Shown here piece after piece: positions 1-8,933 of a stretch of 64,000 bases of DNA (position 1 is the stretch's first letter; every line of letters begins with the position of its first letter). Under the pieces are notes generated by a model. The model had not been told where the DNA came from and made no database searches. It worked only from the letters and a program-made list of their open reading frames with translations. The DNA is from Skeletonema tropicum (lineage: Eukaryota > Bacillariophyta > Thalassiosirophyceae > Thalassiosirales > Thalassiosiraceae), in contig CM074127.1 in assembly GCA_037178625.1 (NCBI GenBank), positions 3,162,001 to 3,226,000 of the forward strand, in the 5' to 3' direction. Made by a program: the position numbers and the translations under genes.

Positions 1-1573
1 GCTGAGTAGAATATGCATGCGCATTTTGCACTTGTTGCGTTCCAGACCATTGTTGTGTTGGGCCAGCAGGTGCTGCAACAGTATTTTGTTGCATAGCACC
101 AGGGTTGAACGTGGAGTAAGAAGGTACAGATGGAGGTGCCATCTGTGGTGAAAAGCCGGATCCTCCCAAAGATGGTGGAGCTGAAACCGAATCCGAAACA
201 GCACAGTAAGCTGGGTATCTAGCGCGTCCACCTCCTCCAATGTACCCCATTGTCCTCACATTTCCTGCCCCTATGGCTGAATAAAGATTTGCGCCCCCGC
301 TGTACGGCGAAGGACTCGCCATACCTTTCGCCCCACCATTCGCTGATGCCCCTCCAGATATTGGCGGGGGTGGAACTGCCAACTTTCGACTCGTTTCAAA
401 ACTGTTCTCCACATGACCATATTTTGCTTGCAAATCTTTATCATTGCTCGATGTATGAAATCCGTCAGGTTTGTACAACTTGCGCCCAGAAGAAGCATAA
501 GATGATTCGTTCAAGACAAATGCAGAGTTGGAATTGCCTCCTCTGAGCGCGTATCCGCTCGATGAAGAATTGTTTGATTTTGGAGGCTGTTCTGTTGGAG
601 CCGCTTTATTTGATGTCGACTGCGAAGTTTGCTGCTGCACTTGTTGTGGCGGTTGGTTGGAGATCTCAACTGGAGGTTGGTTTGTTGTTTGACTTGGGAC
701 TTGTTCTGGGAACGATGCCGTCTGATGATCTTGCTGTGGTTGAGCATCCCTTGCATTATTGCTAGGAGGAGGAATTGTAGACTGAGAGTTGTTGTTGTCA
801 CCTGGCATTGGAGATGTCATTGGCATTGGTTGCATCATGGCAGGGGAAGCCGCAGCTGCATTATAATTATTTGCAACAGGTGGTTGGGGAGAGAAATTGG
901 AATTTATCCCACGAACAGGAGGAGGCTGCATTAACGCTGCAGAAGGATCATTATTGTTCATCATAGATGGTTGTGGCGGTGCACCCCCTGGAGTTCCAAT
1001 GACTGGGGGTGGAGCTAAATTACTGTAATTGACTTTCATGCCGCCCATGTCAATTCCTGGCATGAGGCCTGCTCCTCCATTATCTAGACATTCCTGAGTT
1101 TCCTGCTGCAGCTGTTTTGGCAGAAGGTATCCCCTCACCGCTTGCGAAGATCCGACGTCATATGGTGTTTGTGCAGTGGCATCTTTCATTACCACGCTGG
1201 CCCCGAGTTCTTCTACCAGCACTTTCACGGTTGCCAGAGCAGTCTGCGCCGACATGGAGCTGCTTGCCGCGGCATGGTGCAGCGCCGTCCAGCCATTGTA
1301 ATCGGCAATTTCTACGCGCACGCCTTGGCCGATCAATTGTCGAATTATGCTGACTATTCCGTGGGAAGCAGCGGCGTGCAGGGCGTTCATGCCCTTTTGA
1401 TTCAACGAGCTATACGGATCTAGCGGTTCGTGTGGGTCATTGAGGATTGCGAGGGCGACATGCTCTTGGTGCGACGCTACCGCGGCAAGGTAGCGATGAG
1501 CTGGTGTAGATGGGGGCGGAGCAAGCGTCTCGGACAGCTTCTCCAGCTGCTTGTTGGCCCATTGGAACATCAT
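1..1573 (-). CDS. Ankyrin-repeat protein with Pro/Gln-rich tail (3' end beyond window)
   Basis: An open frame runs leftward from ATG at 1573 without a stop to the window edge, giving at least 524 residues, so the gene is partial. It starts MMFQWANKQLEKLSE. About residues 45-150 hold two clear ankyrin repeats (GMNALHAAASHG, NGWTALHHAAA) and a degenerate third (TAQTPYD). The rest is low-complexity, rich in Pro, Gln, Asn, Ser and Met, and includes a YKPDGFHTSSNDKDLQAKYG segment that looks conserved but that I cannot assign. Ankyrin repeats bind proteins and the tail is probably disordered, so a scaffold or adaptor role is likely. I see no catalytic domain and no targeting signal. The function is unknown; the ankyrin call is solid. 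Confidence 0.75.
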   Translation of the reverse strand, partial: MMFQWANKQLEKLSETLAPPPSTPAHRYLAAVASHQEHVALAILNDPHEPLDPYSSLNQKGMNALHAAASHGIVSIIRQLIGQGVRVEIADYNGWTALHHAAASSSMSAQTALATVKVLVEELGASVVMKDATAQTPYDVGSSQAVRGYLLPKQLQQETQECLDNGGAGLMPGIDMGGMKVNYSNLAPPPVIGTPGGAPPQPSMMNNNDPSAALMQPPPVRGINSNFSPQPPVANNYNAAAASPAMMQPMPMTSPMPGDNNNSQSTIPPPSNNARDAQPQQDHQTASFPEQVPSQTTNQPPVEISNQPPQQVQQQTSQSTSNKAAPTEQPPKSNNSSSSGYALRGGNSNSAFVLNESSYASSGRKLYKPDGFHTSSNDKDLQAKYGHVENSFETSRKLAVPPPPISGGASANGGAKGMASPSPYSGGANLYSAIGAGNVRTMGYIGGGGRARYPAYCAVSDSVSAPPSLGGSGFSPQMAPPSVPSYSTFNPGAMQQNTVAAPAGPTQQWSGTQQVQNAHAYSTQ

Positions 1574-2099
1574 TTTGCGACGAAGGAGAGAGTACTAAGT
1601 ACTTGTGGCTATGGTCGATGGCAAAGCTTTTACTTTTGCCATGATCCAGATCCATGTTCATGTGTTTTGCGTTGCTGAGCAAGAAAAGTGACGATGAAAA
1701 AAAGAGAAAGTATGAGAATTGAGACGCGTGTCACTTTCTTTAAGATCATCAGATGAAGTTTTCAATAATTGCAGATAGACACAGTAGGACAGTGGTATCA
1801 ATCTATGCGATAGATCTGTTAGTGAAAGGGAGCAGAGAGTAATTAATGTGTTTTTTGCGTGAAAGTAATGTCAAATGGCTCGGACAAAGCACACAGCAAG
1901 AGGGAATAATGGGAAGGACTGTGGAATTCAGCAGCTTCGTCCTCTTATTTAGATCACCTTGTTCTAACCATTAGGTGATACAGAGGTCGGTATAAGTAGA
2001 TAGGAAGGTTGATCAACGAATATTCAATGTTTTAGTTTAGCCATTTAGCTTCGCTTTCTATCCCATTGCGTGAGGACGTAGTATTGTGGTCTTTCCCTT
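1574..2099. other. Intergenic, promoter side of the ankyrin gene
   Basis: This 526-bp gap lies between the ankyrin gene start and the stop codon of the next minus-strand gene. No convincing ORF, RNA gene or repeat is visible. It should hold the ankyrin gene promoter and the neighbour's 3' UTR. Confidence 0.5.
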
Positions 2100-5000
2100 T
2101 TACTGAAGTTTGTACTTACTTCCAGAAGAAGTGGTAACAACGTCACCTTTCTTAGCTCCTTTCTTCACAGGTGATGTTGTGATTTTGGTTCCGTTGCGGA
2201 AATTCTTAGAGTTGCTAATACTTCCGGTAATAGATCCGTCAGCATTTTGTTTGAAGTTACTAATAAGTGGAACATCGTTGGCTACTGCTGCCGACTTCTT
2301 CGCTCCACCAAATGAGAAACCAGGTGACTTCGCAGCCGGTTTGGGCTTCACAACAGCCTTAGTTGCTGCTGCAGCTGGTGCTGGAGCTGCCGGCTTGGGA
2401 CTTGATCCAAATAGAGAGAAGGTGGGGCTCTTCTGCGCTGGTTTCGCTGGAGGGGCTGCTTCGACTTTTGGTGCCACTTTCTTGGGAGCTCCGCCGAAAG
2501 AAAATCCGCCAGACTTCTTCACGGGAGTTGGTGCAGGAGGGGCAGCAGGTTCTTTCTTCGCAGGTTGTGATCCGAATAAGCTAAATGTAGGTGACTTTGA
2601 AGCAGCCTTCTTGGGAGGGCTTGTCTTGGCAATTGAGATGGTTCCAGGTCCAGACTTGCCAATAGATTGAGTTCCCTGAGTCTTGGCAGGAGCCTTCTTT
2701 TGCGCAAACATGGGCATACCTCCAACACCTGCCACCTTCTTAGGAGCGCTCTTCTTCGCTACAGGTGTCTTGGTAGGGGTGCTGGCAACGGGTGTAGCTG
2801 GCTTCGCTGGGGCTGAACCACCGAATAGACTGAAAGTACCGGATCCGCGAGGTGCTGGTGCAGGTGCAGAAGGTGCGGCAGGAGGTGCCTTGGGAGCAGC
2901 CTTGGGAGGCGCAACACCACCAAAGAAACTACCAAAGGCTGGGGAGCTACTCTTTTTGGGAGCAGGGGCGGGTGTAGGCGTTTCAACGACAGTCTTCTTT
3001 GTTTCTGTGGCAGCGCCTCCGAACAAACTGAATGTGCCACTGCCCTTAGGTGCAGCAGGCTTGACCACAGGAGCTGGAGCAGGTGTTTTTGCGGCTACCT
3101 TCTTCGGTGCTGCCTTCTTGGGTGCTGCGTCTCCAAAGGAAAATAGACCACTAGAAGCCTTAGGTGTGGGCTTTGGTGCGGGTACGGGAGTTGGCGCCTT
3201 AGGTGTTACTGGGGCCTTGGGTGCTGCGGGTGTAGATGGACTTCCAAAGAAACTGAAAGAAGCTTGCTTAGGTTTTTCTGCGGGCACTGGGGCAGGGACG
3301 GGGGCAGGAGGAGCCTTTGCTGCTGGAGTTGAAGGTTTCGATCCGGATCCGAAAAATGAGTTAAGCGCTTCTGTCATAGCATTTGGTGCCATGTCAATCT
3401 CAGCTTTCTTCGCCTCAACCTTGGGTGCAACAGGGGCTGCCTCAGGCTTGACAGGAGCTGCCTTAGGCTTCGCCGCAGCTGGCTGCTGAAAGAAAGCAAA
3501 TGGGGCTGCCTCCTTCTTCGCAACAGGTTCTTTCTTTGCAACTGGGGCAACGGGCTCTTTCTTTGCAACCGGTGCAGCAGGCACTTTCTTCTCGACGGGT
3601 TTGGATTTAGTGGCAGGTTGTTGGAAGAAAGCAAATGGAGACGCTTTGGATTCGACCTTTTTCGGTGGTTCAACCTTGGGTGGTTCAACCTTCGGAGCAG
3701 CAACCTTCGGTGGTTCAATCTTCTCCACCTTACTTTCGACGGGCTTGGGTTTGTTAGCTGGCGCAGCACCTCCCAAAAACGATGCAAAAATATTTCCTGC
3801 TTTCGCAGGCTCTGCTTTTACCACCGGCTCTTCTTTCTCTGGCTCGCTCGCAACTGGTTGTACTGGTGTCTGCACGGCAGGTTTGCTTGATCTAGGCTTC
3901 CTGTTGACAAGCGCATCATTGGTCACCTCAAATTTAGGAGGGGGTGGTACTTGAGCCGGTCTGGTAGCTGCAAGCTTCTGTTGCTTCTCCAACGCTTCCT
4001 TCGCCTTCATAAGTTCCATCTCAGCAGCAGCTTCGTCGCGCAAACGACGTGCGGCAACTTGGGCAGCTTCCTTCTCCGCTGCCTCCCTAGCAAGTTTGAT
4101 TGCCTCTTCTTCCAATGATAAAACTGGCTCAACTGGCTCCGCTTTAGGTGCAGGTTTGGGTGCAGCCTTCTTGGCCTTAGGAGGTGCAGGTTTCTTGGGT
4201 GCCTCCTTCTTAGGTGCCTCAGCCTTCACTTCCTTCTTAGGAGCAGCCTCCTTCACTTCCTTCTTGGGTGCAGGTGCAGCTGCGGTAGCCATCATGCCCT
4301 TAGCAGCAACCATTGCAGATGTTTCCTCCAAATACTTCGCCTTGAATGCATCGAAATCACCCTCGGATCCAGCAGCTTCGTATGCCAACCTAGCAGCAGC
4401 GTCGTAATCAACAGAATCGATAGATGTTTTCGGAGCCTCAGTTACCTCAACCTCAACTTCAATCTCTGCAACGGGTTCAGGCGCAACGGGTTCAGGTGCA
4501 ACGGGAGCAGCTGCGCTAGTAAGTTGGCGGTACTCTTCCTCAGTGCAATCAGCATACTTATTGAGAACCATCTCCCTGCCATTCTCCTGCGCATATTCCT
4601 CCATGGCAAGAAAGTTGGATGAAAAAGTAGGAAATCTAGATTCATCAGCAGTCTTTCCATACTCTTTGCACCAATCCAAATAGGCAGAGCGAACTCGTGC
4701 CTCACGAACGTCGGAAGTATCAATCTCACCTCCGTCAGTATCAATACCTGCCATCGCATCAAGAGCTTGCTCGAGCTCTTCAACACTGTCCATACCTAAT
4801 TGCTCAGCGAGTTTCTGCAAGCCACACAAAAAAATTAGTCGCCATTGTATCAAGTTAATTATTCAAATAAAACACTTTTTGGTTCCAGTTCAACTTACCT
4901 GTTCTTCTTCGGCGAGTGCATCGGCAGCTTCCGCAAGCGCGTTGCTTGCGTCACTCTGAGCAATAGATGCCTCCATAGCGGTCTCAAGAGCTCCCTTCTG

Positions 5001-5423
5001 CGGCGTTGCCTCCTCTTCTTCAGTTGATCCACCAGATTTCATCTTCATGTATTCCTCCTCCGTCATATCACCAAACTCATTGAGCTCCAAATCCTTGGGG
5101 CGCTCAGTTCCCTCATCAAGTGCCTTTTTTGCAGCAGATACATTGGCGACAGTCAAAGCCTCATAGTTGGCCTTAAATGTAGCAAATTTTGCGTCACTCG
5201 CTTCCTTTCCAAATTTGTCACACCAATCACTGTAGGCAAGTTTGGCCGCGGCGTCGTAATCAATTGAAACGTCCACACCCGCATTAACATCCTCAGCTAC
5301 CATCGAAAACCGAGCAACACCGGTGCCTCCAACGGGAGCCAGACTGATAGGAGCAAAGGCATCGGCATTTTTTGCGGCGAGGGCAAGAAGCGCCGGTAGA
5401 ACGTAGTGCCTATTGATCATCAT
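2100..5423 (-). CDS. Plastid-targeted disordered repeat protein with I29-like modules and FSLFG motifs
   Basis: Two exons (5423-4899, 4814-2100) flank an 84-nt GTAAGT...TTGCAG intron in phase 0; the product is 1079 aa. The start is ATG at 5423; the longer open frame upstream has no ATG. Residues 1-22 form a signal peptide ending ADA-FAP, the diatom plastid-import motif. Residues 53-129 and 211-273 resemble the cathepsin propeptide inhibitor I29 (FATFKANYEALTVAN then LELNEFGDMTEEEY), with a shorter third copy near 310-350, but no protease follows. About 650 residues of Ala/Pro/Lys-rich sequence come next, studded with about 14 aromatic motifs (PFAFFQQPA, SGTFSLFGG, SPTFSLFGS, FSFGGA). The last 57 residues form a compact basic domain (DGSITGSIS, KITTSPV, TSSGSKYKLQ). 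Plastid localisation is well supported. A structural or condensate-scaffold role is inference. FG-nucleoporins share the motif style but not the presequence. Confidence 0.8.
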
Positions 5424-5838
5424 CTTGGTGGTACTTTGGTTCACAGAGACACCCTCTCTATGAATTGAAGTTGCTAGCACAAGGATCGATGGCAGGGTGG
5501 ATATCGAAAAGGATTCGACGGCGCTCTCACATCTCTCACCTCAACGTGGAGACGAGCTGACGTAGGTGGTAACAGAAACGTGACAGTAGTGTAATGTCAC
5601 AAGCTTGTGTTTTGTCGAGTTGTTGTGACTCGATCGAATCGAGAAACGAGATATTGTGGACATCATATTCCTTGCTATTAACTGAAACAGGGCACCTGCA
5701 CCAAGTATTTAAACTATCATATCTTTTAATTGTTCACGATTATATAGATTATTCAGGATACATTCGTTTCAGACAGAGACCATAGCATAAACTTGCACCA
5801 TATAAAAAACCTTCATTTTATCCCTTGAGCTGGAGGCC
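5424..5838. other. Intergenic, promoter of the plastid repeat protein
   Basis: This 415-bp gap separates the plastid repeat protein from the 3' end of the WW-domain gene. It contains one TGACGT element about 135 bp upstream of the plastid gene start and an AT-rich stretch near 5,650-5,820. No other gene is visible. Confidence 0.5.
5558..5563 (+). promoter_or_regulatory. CRE-like TGACGT element
   Basis: TGACGT lies about 135 bp upstream of the start at 5423. The same core forms the CO2/cAMP-responsive elements of diatom carbonic anhydrase promoters. Function here is inferred from position and from recurrence upstream of other plastid genes in the window. Confidence 0.35.
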
Positions 5839-8433
5839 TCACTGAACTGCGGGAGCTGATTGCCTAGCTGCTACTTTATCATAATCAAAAGATGCGTCTC
5901 TGTCTCCTGTAATGGCATTTGATCCTTCATCTAGAGATTCAAAAACCGAATCATCATCTGGCGATACTTGAGAGGCTGTGTCTTGCTGCAGATTTGTCAT
6001 TCCTCCTACCTTCGGCTGCGGTACAGCGCCTTGGGCTTGGGTTGATTTTCTAGATTCAGCAATGTATTTTGCCACTTGTCCCCAGTCATTTTTGGAAATA
6101 AAACTGTCCAGCTGTTCTTTAGACCACTCTTTCGGGTCTTCTTTCCGCTGTGCTGAGCTGTCTAGAGCTGCACCGTCTCTGTTCGATGAGGTCTCCTGTC
6201 AAGAGATAAGTACACGAACAAAAGAAAGAAAATTAGGTGAGCATCATTGTCAAACTAACGAGAAGCACCAATGGCTCGACTTGCTACGTACCGTTCTAGA
6301 GTCCTTGGGGGGCTTGTTGCGACTGCTTTTGACCCCGTTTGCCTCATTTCCAATTCCACTCAAAGCTGATACTTCATCACTCCAGTCGTCGAAATCACTG
6401 TCGTCATCGGAACCAAGGTTTTCAGCCTTCTTTGTTCGATACCGTCTCTTTGGGGTTGATGGTGAAACGACGGGAGCTTTCCCGCCGTTAGAAGTGCTTG
6501 ACTTGGTCGGTGTGGTGTGTCCACCTTTCGAAGAAACCCTAGGTAATGAAGAATTCTGACTACTTTCCTCGTCTTCGTCATCCTTGATGACATTGATTTG
6601 CGTATTTGTAAAGTCCCTTGATGGCATACCTGTGTTAGTCATTTTCTTCGTCGTGTCCGTCATTGCTGATGCATATGTTCTTTGTTGGGTGAGTTCAATT
6701 GACTTCAATGACTTCGTGCGACTGTAGAGTGGCGATGCGTCGGGAGTTTCGTCTGTATTTTTGTGGGCAACAAAATGAGTCTTCTGTGGTGATGCGGGTT
6801 TTCCATCTGGTTCATCAAAGGGGGCATCCGGTGGCTCTTCATCGAACGGAGTGTCGTAATTGTTTTTACTCTTTTCTGATTGACTCTTTGTCAAAGGAAC
6901 TGCTTCATCATCATCAGCCTTCTCTTCAATCTTCTCAGCATCAGCCTTCTCTTCAATCTTCTCCACAAATCCAGCAGGCTTCTTCCAACTGACCATCTTG
7001 GTCTTTTTATTGAAGTAGTACGTCTTCCCTGTATTTGCGTCCACCGTTTTCCTCCAATATTTAGCAATGTCACTGTCACCGCCCTCCGCCTTGTTAGTGT
7101 CATCGTTATTCTTTTCATTCTCTTCACTTTCTTTGTATCCAGCCGGAATCGTCCAAGAGACCTCTTTCGTCTGTTTGTTGTAATAATAAGTCTTCCCCGT
7201 CGATGGATCTTCCGTAGCCTTCCACAAATCAGACGCTTCTTCCTTTTCCTCACTCGATGCCAGTTCTATGCACGCTTCATCGTACCCAACCGGCTTTTCC
7301 CACACAGTCTCTTTCGTCTTCTTGTTGTAGTAATACGCCTTCCCGGTTGTTTGGTCAAGCGATGACTTCCAATTCTTCGCTTCCTCAATTTGTTCTGCCT
7401 TTTCCTCACTCGATGCCAGCTCTATGCACGCTTCATCGTACCCAACCGGCTTTTCCCACACAGTCTCTTTCGTCTTCTTGTTGAAGTAATACGCCTTCCC
7501 GGTTGTTTGATCAAGCGTTGACTTCCAATTCTTCGCTTCCTCAATTTGTTCTGCCGTGGCTTGTTTGACAATAGCTTTTGATGAACTTGATTTCTTCTTT
7601 GTAGACTTGTTCTTCTTGGAAGATTTTTTTGGGAAGCGGAACAGCTTGCGCGTGCTTTTCTTTTGTTGATTCGATGCCGTTGATGCGGAATCTTCGGAAG
7701 GCTGACTAGTTGGCACTGGATTGGATGCATTCCCCGCGTTATCTTGATCTGCATTTTCATTTTCGACCGGCAAAGACAGCCCAGCCTCATCGTTTGTATA
7801 TGATACATTTTCGCCGCCAGCAACTGGTGAAGGGCGACGAAGAACACTCGAAACTCTTTTTTTGAGGAGATTAGGTCTGGGCGGTGATTTGGTGTCAGGA
7901 TCAGGAGTTGTCTTGAAGTTAGCGTCAAGAACGAGCTCGATGTTATCATGTTGGACAAGCTCCTCCTCTTCCCTCTCTAACTTTCTTCTTAACATGGAAG
8001 AATCATCTGTGGAATCGTCGTCAATATTATCTGGTGATACGCCCCAGACATTGGGCTGGGAGATTTTCTTTCCGCTGGACCGTTTCGGCTTCTGCTCGTC
8101 AGTGGTAGTACCCATTAGAGCTGCTTGGCCCTCCGCAACAACTTCAGCAATTCCCGTAAAAGTGGCACAATCATTGAGAATTGACATAAACATGTTTTCG
8201 TCCTCGCGGTCACGGTTGGACACATCTGATTTACCTCGAGGACGATTGGCGTTGGCGGCTAACGAGCCTGATAAATCCGAGATATTGGAGTCAAGTGAAT
8301 ACGCTCTGCAAAGGATGCGATCCATATGAAATCCGTTATCTGAACTATTTGCCGACGGCTTGATGCTAACTCTTTGTCCAAAGCTTCCGCGGTTATCGGC
8401 AGAGTTACCTCGGTGGTTGTTCATTCTTGCCAT
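5839..8433 (-). CDS. Four-WW-domain protein
   Basis: Two exons (8433-6292, 6195-5839) join in phase 0 across a 96-nt GTACGT...TTGACAG intron, giving 832 aa. The N-terminal third is disordered and acidic. Four WW domains sit near residues 299-330, 354-385, 402-432 and 458-490, each with both signature Trp positions and the aromatic core (for example NWKSTLDQTTGKAYYFN then TVWEKP). WW domains bind short proline motifs, so this is an adaptor. Ser/Lys-rich sequence follows. The C-terminus carries KEWSKEQLDSFISKNDWGQV, a short amphipathic segment before YIAESRK that may be a second small interaction motif. No catalytic domain or targeting peptide is visible. The partner and pathway are unknown. 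Confidence 0.85.
7242..7553 (-). repeat. 156-bp in-frame tandem duplication encoding WW domains 1 and 2
   Basis: Bases 7242-7397 and 7398-7553 are nearly identical at a 156-bp offset (52 codons), so the first two WW domains and their linker arose by recent tandem duplication. The other two WW domains are well diverged. Confidence 0.8.
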
Positions 8434-8933
8434 TGTGGCTCTATAATCAGTCTATTATCAACTACTATTGCAATTTTGCCGGCATGAAGAATGGTTCAAA
8501 TTACGCTGGCGATGTTTGCATTTAAAAAGTAAATGCATGGAATGTTGTTGGAGCGGCACAACCCACCGTCGATGGCCTTCTTGCTTGCTTTGTGGAGGCT
8601 TTTGTGAAGGCTCTTGTAGGAGGTCGGAGGCAAAAAATGGAGAAAATCGGCTTTGCAGAGCTTTTCAACTTTCAAGAATAGAGCATTTTCTTCAACGCGA
8701 GAAAATTGCATGTCCAATAAGGAATCCTCGGAGTTACCATAGAGGAGGAGTACTTCGCATCTTTGGTGCGAGTAGATATGTATGTAGTCCATAGTGATAC
8801 GACCCAAACAATCGAAAAGACAGGTAAATCAAACGACACAGATCACTCTTATTTTGCCATTAAGCTATTGGCGTAAACAAGGCCCATCTATTGAAAGAAT
8901 CGTTCATTCAGAGTTCAGAGTCACTCTCTCTCT
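8434..8933. other. Intergenic
   Basis: This 500-bp gap lies between the WW gene start and the stop of the LRR gene. A 103-codon minus-strand frame at 8496-8807 has no recognisable composition or motif, and I do not call it. A short CT run occurs at 8921-8935. Confidence 0.45.

Noticed and set aside
2110..4407. Long plus-strand ORFs opposite the plastid repeat protein (for example 2683-3489)
   Set aside because: They are mirror frames of the Ala/Pro/Lys-rich coding strand and have no independent motif.
2100..4814. Calling the FSLFG-motif protein a nucleoporin
   Set aside because: A clear plastid signal peptide and I29-like modules precede the motifs, and no nucleoporin structural domain is present.
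8496..8807. 103-codon minus-strand ORF between the WW and LRR genes
   Set aside because: No recognisable motif, no splice partner, and unremarkable composition.
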